DNA from: Scalesia atractyloides | Taxonomy: Eukaryota > Streptophyta > Magnoliopsida > Asterales > Asteraceae | DNA length: 64,000 bases | Direction of reading: 5' to 3' | Assembly (NCBI GenBank): GCA_947069175.1 | Contig: CAMTDV010000003.1 | Location: 29,724,853 to 29,788,852 of the forward strand | Shown here: piece after piece, positions 34,239 to 43,572 of the stretch | Position numbering within the stretch: position 1 is the first letter of the stretch | Layout of the letters: each line of letters opens with the position of its first letter | Notes under the pieces: generated by a model | Database searches by the model: none | Seen by the model: the letters and a program-made list of their open reading frames with translations, nothing else | What the model was told of the DNA's origin: nothing | Made by a program: the position numbers and the translations under genes

Positions 34239-36839
34239 TATAATATACGAAACTTTCAAAACCCTAATAAAATAAATGTCATAAGTAGAGAGTAGAGTGA
34301 CATATTATTATGTCAGATATTCAAATGTCTAGAACGTTGGTTAAGTTTTAACCCCAAATTAATTAAGGTATAATAATAGTAATAATAATAATAATAATAA
34401 AGGTATCTTATAACAAAGGAAATGAAAGTATTTTAACAATTAAAGATTTTGGTAAAAGACACACTTTTGTTGTGATTACGCTGAACCGACAAAAAAAGAA
34501 AGAAAAACTATAATATTGAAAACAAAAAGATGATTAAAGAATTAAATAACAATTAGAATTGTGTTTCTACAAACAAAAAAAAAGGAAATGAGTTAAATAC
34601 GGAGGGAATTGTACAACAAACATTATTTCCATATCTCAAACAATATTGACGCGCATTCCTTTCTTTCCACAACTTCTTCGCGTACATTATGGGATCTAGT
34701 ATCTCTTTCAAACAATGGAATGCCCCTTTTAATGATATCATTCAATCCGTTTCATTCCCTGTGACACCTTTTTAAAAAGCTAGTCGTTCATCTTCGCTCA
34801 ACCCTTCTGTAAACCTTCAAGTGTGCAGACGAAAGTGACGCAGCCGACCACCTGTTTGAATCTACTTTTTCCAGTCCATCTCGCCTGCAATACGTCTAGT
34901 TGGAGTCGCAACAAATCTGTTGAGCACCACCACCACATCGATTGGCTTTGCGGTAAGCTTCGTTATTGATTCGTCGTCTCTCGATTTGTAGCTTTAGACT
35001 GACCCACTTTCGTTTCATGAATCACTCTTAGTTCTGCCAGTCGCTACCGTCATACCGACAACCGATAAACCTTGAGCCTCATCAAGCACACGCATTGTTC
35101 GATCATCGTCAAGCCGCAACCCATTACTCTCATATCCATCTCGCTTGACGACTAAGGTAACGATGTTAAATCCTCCGCTTATTGTGGTTGTTTCGTTGTC
35201 TATAAGCTGTCTAAATTTAAAGGTCTATAAGATTTTTTTTTTCGAATCCACCCCTACACTCGCATGACTTATAGTTATATATTGAAACCAATATAACTAA
35301 ATAAAGAACTTTAATTAAGAATACGAATTCAAGCGATCTACAAGTTTTATAGTTGGTGGGGTGGTGGAAACTCAGCTCGTGGATTAGATAAGGATTAGAG
35401 AAGAAGACAACATTTATTTTAGTTCTTTTCTGTTTTGATTTGTAGCCACCAAACTTAATTACAAGGGAATTCATAAAATAAATTATATATACATAAATAT
35501 ATATTAATATACAAATAATATAAAATATAAATTCGTTTTGGAAAACTGAATGAGTTAACTGTATATTATTTCTTTTTTTACATTAAGGTAAATGTATTTA
35601 AATGATGTATAAGTGACTAAATAAAGATATCCATTAGTGAATTATTCATACCTAGAACACTAGGGAAAAGAATTAATACTAATTATAACCACACCAAGTA
35701 TTCTTATGGGAATACTATATAAACAATAACACAACAAAGTACAGTTATTAATATTATGTAATAATATTGTAGGATTTGGTGACATTTGATTCAAGCTTAA
35801 GATTTACTACGATCATCGCTAATCGCTTAAGGTACGGATTCTATGGTGTCTCGCTTTTAGAATAATATATATTGTTTTCTATTTCTCATAGTGTACGGAT
35901 ATTCGGTCCGTCACTCGTAGTGTAACGTGGCTATTCGTTTCATAATATAATTATTGCCTTTAATACGCATGGGATATGTTACATTTTTTTTACACTCATT
36001 GTCGCATGTTCCCACAAGTTTTTGTTATTTATTATTGATCATTGGCTAGATGTGATATAGCCTTAGTGTATCATTAGTGTATTTGCCTTGACTTGAGTGA
36101 ATCGTTTTTATTGATCTCAATACCTGGGCATATCCACCTATAGGGACATAGGGCGTCATCATAGGCATAGTTGACGTGCACCATCCGTGGCGGTGCGAAA
36201 GGCCCACGGCGTCTCTATATTGTACTGTGTGCTAAGTGATTGCACTTATTGATTATTGAGAGGCCTATGGATTGATCCTAGGAGTGTAAGTGTAAGTGGT
36301 AGTGGTAGTGGGATAGGTGTGAGTGCCCACATCCCCTCTACATTGTGGTGCATTGGATCTGCAGCTGATGTACAAAGTGTTAGTGTTTAATGTTAGTGGC
36401 TCACATGGGTATTTCTAATATACCTTTATGGTATTCATCAGTGATCGTTCAGCGTATTATATTGGTTGCATTGTTAAAGTGTTTATTGTAATGCTTCTAG
36501 CATTAATGTGTTAGTACTATTGTTTCTCCGTTACTGGGCAATTTTTGGCTCAGCCGTTTCTTTTTGTTGTTTTGTTTTATTATGTCTTAAACAGGTCCTC
36601 AGGGAAATCGGGGAAATGTGTGAAGAGTGATAATAAAAAGCTAGAGTTGGAAGCAAGGAGTTTAATAAAACTTTATATTTAAATAAACTTAGACATTTAT
36701 GTTTTTCTGTTGAGACCGTTATGCCGTTTGGGGATTTTGTGTTTTAAACCTATGGAATTTATGTTTTAATTAAGTTATTAATTATCTCTGATTACCAAAT
36801 TGTGTAACACGTCAGCCCTAATCTGGGCGGGGGGTTACA
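34239..36839 (+). repeat. Gypsy-2 5' LTR
   Basis: The 2601-bp LTR begins TATAATATACG where the 3' LTR begins TGTAATATACG (G-to-A in the terminal TG), and ends GGGTTACA. TATATAAA is at 35716-35723. A donor-like AAG-GTACGG lies at 35832 and a very T-rich acceptor ending ACAG lies at 36591-36594, 245 bp before the LTR end. Confidence 0.95.
35832..36594 (+). other. Candidate leader intron in Gypsy-2 LTR
   Basis: The donor is about 110 bp downstream of the TATA box. The acceptor follows a tract of about 35 bases dominated by T and ends ACAG. The 3' LTR keeps both signals. Splicing is inferred only from sequence. Confidence 0.4.
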
Positions 36840-36843
36840 GTTA

Positions 36844-36855
36844 TGGTATCAGAGC
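36844..36855 (+). other. Primer-binding site of Gypsy-2 (tRNA-iMet)
   Basis: TGGTATCAGAGC lies four bases after the 5' LTR end. Confidence 0.95.
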
Positions 36856-36992
36856 TTAGGCTCTATCCTGTAGAAAACATTAACTAAATAATTATAAGAC
36901 ACGTGAGGATTGGGTAGACAATGGGTTAGGTATTTCGTTATGCGATAAGTCCTTATCATTTGTTTTATCTAAATTCTTAATATGTTTTCTAG

Positions 36993-37949
36993 ATGCCTCC
37001 TCGTCGTGAGACACGAAACGCTGCTCGTCGTAATGGTGGTGGACCAAACGAGCCTGATCCAACTGTTGTAGCTGCAATCACTCAGGCCTTTACTGCTATG
37101 TTGCCTGCAATTGTTCAGGCTGTACGTGGTCCGGATCTTAATCCAAACTCTAATCCAAATCCTAACCCGAATCCGAATCCAAACCGGAATCCCAATCCCA
37201 ATCCCAATCCAAACCCAAACCCAAAACCTAATCCAAACCCAAACCCAAACCCAAATGGTTTAATGGGGGATTGGCTGGATAAGTTCATCAAACAGAAACC
37301 TAGATCTTTCACTAAGGCCCACTCCAATTGTAGCAAGGGATTGGATTGATCATGTCGAGAAAATATTTCGGGCATTATGAGAAATATCAATGGGCAGTTT
37401 GTGATCGGATTCATAGAGCAATCATCCAGTCAACGTTCCCCACGGTTGCAGAGGCCGCTAAAGCTGCCAAAAAGGTTGATATGGGGAATAAAGAATTTTT
37501 GGGTGGTTCTAACAATAGTAGGAAGAGAAATAGAGACGAACACAACACTCAGTCCACTAGTGAGTCGTCTCAAGCACCTACTCGAAATAATCAAAACCAT
37601 ATGGGGAATAGGTCATCGGGGAGGAACAATAGTCCATGGCATGGAAGGAACCAAAATCAGGGTAAGATCAAACTCTACCAGCCACCAACCCAAGCTCAGC
37701 CCATAAACCAGAGAGGTAACCAGAACCCTACCAAGTCTCCAGTGTGTAACCATTGCCACAAGCGTCACCCAGGCATGTGTCGTCGACTTATTGGAGCTTG
37801 CCTTAAGTGTGGAGATATGGGGCATAAGATTAATGAATGCCCAAAGGCTGGTAACCGACCAACTGATACCACTAGGGGAGCTACTGTGCCACCTACTACT
37901 GGAGGGCGTGTTTTCTCATTGACTGCAGGGGAAGCTGCTAATGCTCCAG
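36993..37949 (+). pseudogene. Gypsy-2 gag with Asn-Pro repeat and internal deletion
   Basis: The ATG at 36993 starts MPPRRETRNAARRNGGGPNE, typical of Tekay-like Gag. Residues 50-88 are about 20 Asn-Pro dipeptides encoded by AATCCA/AACCCA hexamers (37137-37256). A frameshift near 37320 precedes WIDHVEKIFR. The central capsid segment is then missing: the frame jumps to QWAVCDRIHRAIIQSTFP and the Lys/Arg/Asn-rich tail. The zinc knuckle CLKCGDMGHKINEC is intact, with an upstream CNHCHKRHPGMC. In an intact Gag I would expect about 150 more residues in the middle. Confidence 0.85.
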
Positions 37950-38055
37950 GTACCCTCTCTGATAAATTTTTCCTTATAGTATTAATATTTTGCTTGCTTA
38001 GTTGTTTATGGTTTTTATACAATCGTTCGAGTCTTATTGTTTATGGATTCACTAG
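37950..38055 (+). other. Candidate 106-bp GT-AG intron at gag/protease join
   Basis: Removing 37950-38055 joins the codons for Ala-Pro-Gly to Thr-Val-Ser-Gly-Ser in the frame and order expected in Tekay-like polyproteins. The segment starts GTACCC, is T-rich and ends ACTAG. Both junctions carry AGGTACC, so it could have arisen as an insertion with a short target duplication. Its length is not a multiple of three, so unspliced RNA would end Gag soon after. Splicing is inferred. Confidence 0.5.
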
Positions 38056-38513
38056 GTACCGTTTCGGGTAGTATTTATTTAGGTGAGCATGACTTGTATG
38101 TGTTATTTGATATTGGGGCAACCCGCTCGATAGTCTCACAACTAATTGCCTGACATCTTAAAATTCCGCCTTCCCCATTGGATCAAGCTTTTGTTATTTC
38201 TACACCAATGGGAAACCATTCGGTTATTACTCACATATATAAAGATTGCCCGCTTGTGGTCGGAAATGTTATTCGTATAGCATCCCATGCAAATGGAAGA
38301 TTTTGATGTCATACTAGGCATGGATTGGTTATCCACAAATCGAGCTACCATAGATTGTCACACCAAACGAGTCATTTTTGGTGATATTCTGAATCCTGAA
38401 TGTATTTACCATGGATCTCATCCTCGAAAATCCATTAGAATTATCTCTGCTCTTAAAGCTCAAAAACTAATATCCCATGGATGCGATGGATTCTTAGCTG
38501 CTATTAAAGATCA
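38056..38513 (+). pseudogene. Gypsy-2 protease
   Basis: The aspartic protease region reads GSIYLGEHDLYVLFDIGATRS. The catalytic motif is DIGA instead of DTGA, a Thr-to-Ile change likely to impair the fold around the catalytic Asp. A TGA occurs after SQLIA (about 38152). The following MEDFDVILGMDWL block is in another frame, so a frameshift lies near 38280. Confidence 0.85.
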
Positions 38514-39345
38514 GTGGATACACCACATGTTGAAGACGTTCCTATTGTTCGAGACTTCTCTGATGTCTTTCCAGAGGAATTGCCAGGGATACCACCTGAA
38601 CGTGAAGTAGAGTTCACTATCGATTTGATTCCTGGAGCTGAACCTATTTCTAAAGCTCCCTATCGTATAGCCCCATTGGAGTTGAAGGAATTGAAAGAAC
38701 AGCTGCAAGAACTTTTGGAACTTGGATTCATTAGACCTAGTGTTTCACCTTGGGGGCACCAATTTTGTTTGTGAAGAAGAAAGATGGTAGCATGCGTTTA
38801 TGCATTGACTATCGGGAGTTGAATAAGATCACCATTCGTAATCGCTATCCATTACCGCGTATTGATGACCTTTTCGACCAACTTCAAGGAGCGAAGTTTT
38901 TCTCTAAGATTGATCTCAGATCAGGGTACCATCAGTTGATGGTTCGAGATCAAGATGTTCATAAGACAGCATTTCGTACCCGGTACGGTCACTATGAGTT
39001 TCTAGTCATGCCTTTTGGTTTGACAAATGCTCCTGCTGTTTTCATGGATCTTATGAACCGAATATTTCATGAGTACTTGGATCGGTTCGTGATTGTATTC
39101 ATCGATGATATCTTGGTGTTTTCTAAACGTAAAGGAGAGCATGAGGACCATCTTCGTACTGTTCTAGGAACTTTACGCCATGAGAAGTTATACGTAAAGT
39201 TTTCTAAGTGCGACTTTTGGCTTGAACAAGTGGCGTTTCTGGGCCACATTGTATCAGTGGAAGGTATCACGATGGATCCGTCCAAGGTGGAAGCTATCAC
39301 TAAATGGTCCAGACCAACTTCAGTCACCAAAATTTGAAGTTTTCT
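38514..39345 (+). pseudogene. Gypsy-2 reverse transcriptase
   Basis: The RT is nearly complete. VVRDFSDVFPEELPG-type connector is followed by APYRIAPLELKELKEQL and FIRPSVSPWG. A one-base frameshift lies near 38753, then KKKDGSMRLCIDYRELN, YPLPRIDDLFDQL, KIDLRSGYHQL, VMPFGLTNAPAVFMDLMN and the active site VFIDDILVFSK. The frame ends at TGA 39335-39337, in the conserved position where Arg precedes S/Q-F-LGLAGYYR. Only two point lesions separate it from an open frame. Confidence 0.92.
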
Positions 39346-39900
39346 TGGTCTAGCGGGTTATTACCGATGTTTCGTAGAGGGATTTTCTGTTTTGGCCTTA
39401 CCTCTCACTCAACTCTTGAGGAAAGGGGTAAAATTTACTTGGAATGACGATCGAGAAAAGAGTTTTGAGGCATTGAAGCAGAAGCTAGTATCCGCTCCTA
39501 TTCTTACTCTACCTTCTGGCACAGGCGGATTTGATATATACAGTGATGCATCGAAGAAAGGACTTGGTTGTGTTCTTATGCAGCATGGAAAGGTTATTGC
39601 TTATGCCTCGCGACAACTTAAACCATACGAGGTGAATTACCCAACACATGATCTAGAGCTAGCAACAGTTGTTTTTGCACTCAAGATTTGGAGGCATTAT
39701 TTGTATGGGGAAACATGTAACATATTCACCAACCATAAGAGCCTCAAGTATATTTTCACTCAGAAGGAGCTTAACATGAGCAGAGGAGATGGTTAGAACT
39801 ACTCAAGGATTATGATGCCAATAGTCAGTACCACCCTGGTAAAGCAAATGTTGCTGATGCACTGAGTAGGAAGAACTCTGGGGGTTTAGCATGCTTAACT
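39346..39900 (+). pseudogene. Gypsy-2 RNase H
   Basis: Motifs are IYSDASKKGLGC, THDLELATVVFALKIWRHYL and FTNHKSLKYIF. In the last block the usual catalytic Asp (FTDHKS) is Asn, from a GAC-to-AAC change at about 39733, which would abolish RNase H activity. A frameshift near 39780 (ELNMS then RRWLELL in another frame) precedes YHPGKANVADALSRK. Confidence 0.88.
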
Positions 39901-40588
39901 CTTTAGCCTCATATTCTATCGGACCTGAGACGCATGGAGATTGGTATACATGTTGGTGAATCTGATGGTTATTTGGCGAGATTGAAGATTGAACCGAACC
40001 TCATCACCCAGATAAAGGAAGCTCAAAAAGAAGATGGTGAGCTTTGGGCGATCTTACAAAATATGGAAGTAGGAAAGCAATCTGAATTTCGAGTGGATGA
40101 ACATGGAACAATATGGTGTGGGAAGCGTTTGTGTGTGCCAGATGATTCCTCTCTTCGTGAATCATTACTAACTGAGGCACACAGTTCACCATATTCTATA
40201 CACCCTGGATCCACAAAGATGTATAGAGATTTAAGGCAACATTTTTGGTGGAATGGTATGAAAGAAGATGTAGCTAGACATGTGAGCCAGTGTTTGGTTT
40301 GTCAGCAAGTGAAGATTGAACATCAACGGGCTAGTGGATTACTTCAGTCATTAGATATTCCAGTATGGAAGTGGGATGATATCTCTATGGACTTCGTAAG
40401 GGGTCTACCAAGAACCCGTATGAAGAACGATGCTATTTGGATTGTGGTGGATAGACTTAAAAGTCCGCTCATTTCTTGCCTATTCAAAAGGGGTACTTGG
40501 TGAGTAAGCTATCAGAGATATTCCTTCGTGAGATTGTTCGATTGCATGGTACCCCATCTTCAATAGTGTGTGATAGAGATCCACGTTT
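39901..40588 (+). pseudogene. Gypsy-2 integrase, N-terminal part
   Basis: The HHCC zinc-binding domain is intact (EAHSSPYSIHPGS to CLVCQQVK). The catalytic core starts with DDISMDFVRGLP (first Asp), but a one-base deletion in the codons after VVDRL shifts the frame near 40455. The second catalytic Asp follows in the shifted frame (VCDRDPRF), and the gene is interrupted at 40588 by Gypsy-3 with its TSD CACTT. Confidence 0.92.
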
Positions 40589-40593
40589 CACTT

Positions 40594-43335
40594 TGTCACA
40601 CCCTCAATTTCCACTTGCGGAGTTTTACCGCGAGGCGTGTGAACAAACCAGAATCTGAAACACTAGTACGTCGAATGACTCTATATGATTTGATAATACG
40701 TTTTCCAAAAATCATTTGTTTAACCATTCATCGTAGATTTTATATTGTCTTAGTTAGTTACCAATGTTTAGCGGAAGCATTAGTTTTTATGGTTGAGCGG
40801 AAGCATAAAATAAGTAGTGAAACGGGCGCCAACACAAACGCCAAAACAAATGAAAAACCCAAAACAATGTTTGTAAATGAGACTCGATAAAAGATGTCTT
40901 GATCAATGCAAGTGAGTGCACCTAGAGCTCCAAGCGTCCTGAGAAACATGTAAAGAAACAAGTGTCAACATTAAAGATGAGTGAGTTCACAGGTTTTCAT
41001 AAATTCGTTTGTTCGGTTATGAGTTTGATTCCCCCGCTATCCCTAACCCGGGATAACGATTTAGTTCCATTATTCCCAACCCGGAGTAATACTGATAGTT
41101 CCATTATTCCTTACCCGGAATAATACCGATAGTTCCATTATTCCTAACCCGGAATAATATTGTTGATTCGTAAATAAGTTCAATGTTAACATATATAGGT
41201 AGCTAGCCTAAAGTTATGTCACGTAAGTGTTCGCGATCGAAGCTGACTGTTGTGCCTCCGTGTTGCCAGGCCTATCACTGACCATGGCGAAGTTAGGCCA
41301 AATTATTCACCCGTTGACCATACCCGGTCGGCTAGCGCGACTAGCTCGGATGGGGCTTGTCGGGCCCAGTAGTACTACTTATAATTTCCCCGCTATTTAA
41401 ACCCAATACTAACGATCCGAGAGATTGTCGAGGACTTATGTGATATAGCTGCTTAGTGACCATAACGTTACATTAACATTAACTTAGTTACCGAATAGTT
41501 ATGTGACGTTAAATTCATATAACGTAAAGAGATTGAGTTTGAAGAGTGTATACATGTTTCTCCCCCTGTTGTTTAAAACCGGATAAAATTAGGGGCCGTG
41601 AACTCACCTTTAGTTGCTCGGTTAGTGTAGCAAAGAAGTCGTAAAGGATGGGACCGCTAATTGCGTCCTAACAAGCCAATTGATTTCAAGTCAGTGTGTG
41701 AACACACCAATACAAAATTCTACACATAATTTACGCACAAAGTGATACACACAATCAAAATTCCTAACACTCAAACATGCATGCAAGTATCCTCATGTGA
41801 ACATAGTAATCAAAACAATTTATCATGAACATAATCCAATCCATGCAACACTTTGGTGCACACATTCACAAGTTATCAAGTTTCAGCTTACATACTCATA
41901 ATTCGGCTGTTTTCTAGGATTTTTATAAAATAGTTCCAATGCTCCAAAAATTCTAATTATTTTACAGCAGGTGACAACTATACTGTAGAAATTTATATAA
42001 ATTTTTCAAGTCCTAATACTTTACCAATTAACCATAAATATTAATATACTAGGCTGCAGTCAGATTCGTCGCTTTCTGACTGCAGTCCACGGAAGAATTT
42101 ATTTAAAAATCACCGATCGTCCAATTAACAAAATTCCAGTGGGAGTTGTCCGGAAATTTCCATACCTAGTTTCTGTACAAATTTCATGATTCGACTCCCT
42201 ACAGATTATAAAATCCAACTCGATAAACAACTAACAAAATTTCCGGATTTCCACAGTTTTAGTTACTGAACTTAATTGGCCACTTAAAAATATCAAACGA
42301 CTTCAGAAAAATATGAATCCAGCGCCATTAGATTCGTTATTCAAATCTCTACGTTTTAGACTTCAGAAAATCCGTTTTTCGACAACTAATGACCGAGTTA
42401 CAGCCAGTTGAAGTCGGCTGTAACTATCATTCAGCAACCTGTTTCAGCATTTTATCACAACTAATTCGCAATAACCGTCGATACAATGAACCTAGGCGAT
42501 CAAGAACTGATTTTTCCAATCATAGATCAATACATATATCATATCCATGCAAACCCTAATCAAAATCTCTAGTTTTTATAAACAAAACACAGCCTATGTT
42601 TCCAGATTTCGAACAAACATCAACTTGCAAACATCATCAATAAATCGGCTAACATAACCCTACATTCAAGCATATAATCCGAATATGATCTTGCAAACAA
42701 TTATAATCCTAACCTTTAATAACAAGATCAATGAGCCGTGAGTGAGATGAGGAACCAATGATCAAAAGAATCGCGACCGAGGATGAAGATGGAGTTGTAA
42801 CGAGCTGCTTGCGGTCGAGGGACTGAAAGGAGGGCTGCTCGCGATCAAGGGACAAGAGGGCTGTTTGCGATCGAGGAGGTGAACAAGGGGCTGATCTCGC
42901 GACCGAGGGGAGTGTAGCAAGGCTGCCGTCGGCTTCTTTAGATATTCAGGTTTTTGTGTTGTGAAGAAAGCATGCATGTGTTTGTATATATAGGCGCAAG
43001 AGATGAGGGAAGGGAATGGGTTGCGGTTTGGGTTTGTTCTCGCGGCCGAAAGGACTTGGGTGGGTCGGTTTGGGTTGTTTGCTCGCGACCGGATGGTTTG
43101 GGTTTAAAACTTGATCCCCAAGTTTAGTTCCTTGAGTCGCAAGAAAAGAGGCCGGCTCGTGTCGCGGTTCGGCTCGATTCATTTGTTTATTTACTACGTC
43201 TATACATTATAACTAACATAAAACACGAACTTGGATATCACATAATAACGCACCAACTTATAAACGTTTAATACGTAGCACATAATTTATTCGACAAGTA
43301 TGCGTTTAAGTTATCCGAAAAACCGGGATGTCACA
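40594..43335 (-). repeat. Gypsy-3 3' LTR
   Basis: The 2742-bp LTR reads TGTCACACCC to GGGATGTCACA on the + strand. TATATATA (complement near 42985-42991) sets minus orientation. It contains four 34-bp hairpin repeats (41031-41160) and a leader minisatellite of GCGATCGAGG-type units (42768-42925). Confidence 0.95.
41031..41160 (+). repeat. Four ~34-bp hairpin repeats in Gypsy-3 LTR
   Basis: Units start at about 41031, 41064, 41098 and 41132. Each contains ATTATTCC and GGAATAAT arms around TAACCC, so each unit can fold into its own hairpin. The same array is at about 52534-52664 in the other LTR. Confidence 0.8.
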
Positions 43336-43572
43336 TTATCCCCATGTTGAAAGAATTTTCGTCCCGAAAATTGAGTAAACGCGGTTTAGAATGCAGCGTA
43401 CATGTTTAGAGTGCCACGCACAAAGAGTTAGTTCGTTAACGATGGTATGCGAATGCACAAAGATTCCCAAGTGCCATGCACAAGGATTTAGTTAACAATG
43501 GTACGCGAAAGTATGAGAAATTTCCAGGTTGTCACATCATCCCCATATTGAAAGAATTTTCGTCCCGAAAAT
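43336..43572 (-). other. Duplicated PPT/LTR-start region of Gypsy-3
   Basis: The true PPT (on minus, CAACATGGGGATAA, complement of 43336-43349) abuts the LTR. About 200 bp away, at 43532-43577, a second copy of PPT and flanking sequence occurs, including about 12 bp resembling the LTR start (TGTGACAACCTGG). Between them is a roughly 59-bp duplication around GTGCCACGCACAAAG. This suggests slippage or a second plus-strand priming event. Confidence 0.6.

Noticed and set aside
37115..37414. Minus-strand ORF with FGFGFG repeats, resembling a nucleoporin
   Set aside because: It is the antisense of the Asn-Pro repeat of Gypsy-2 gag.
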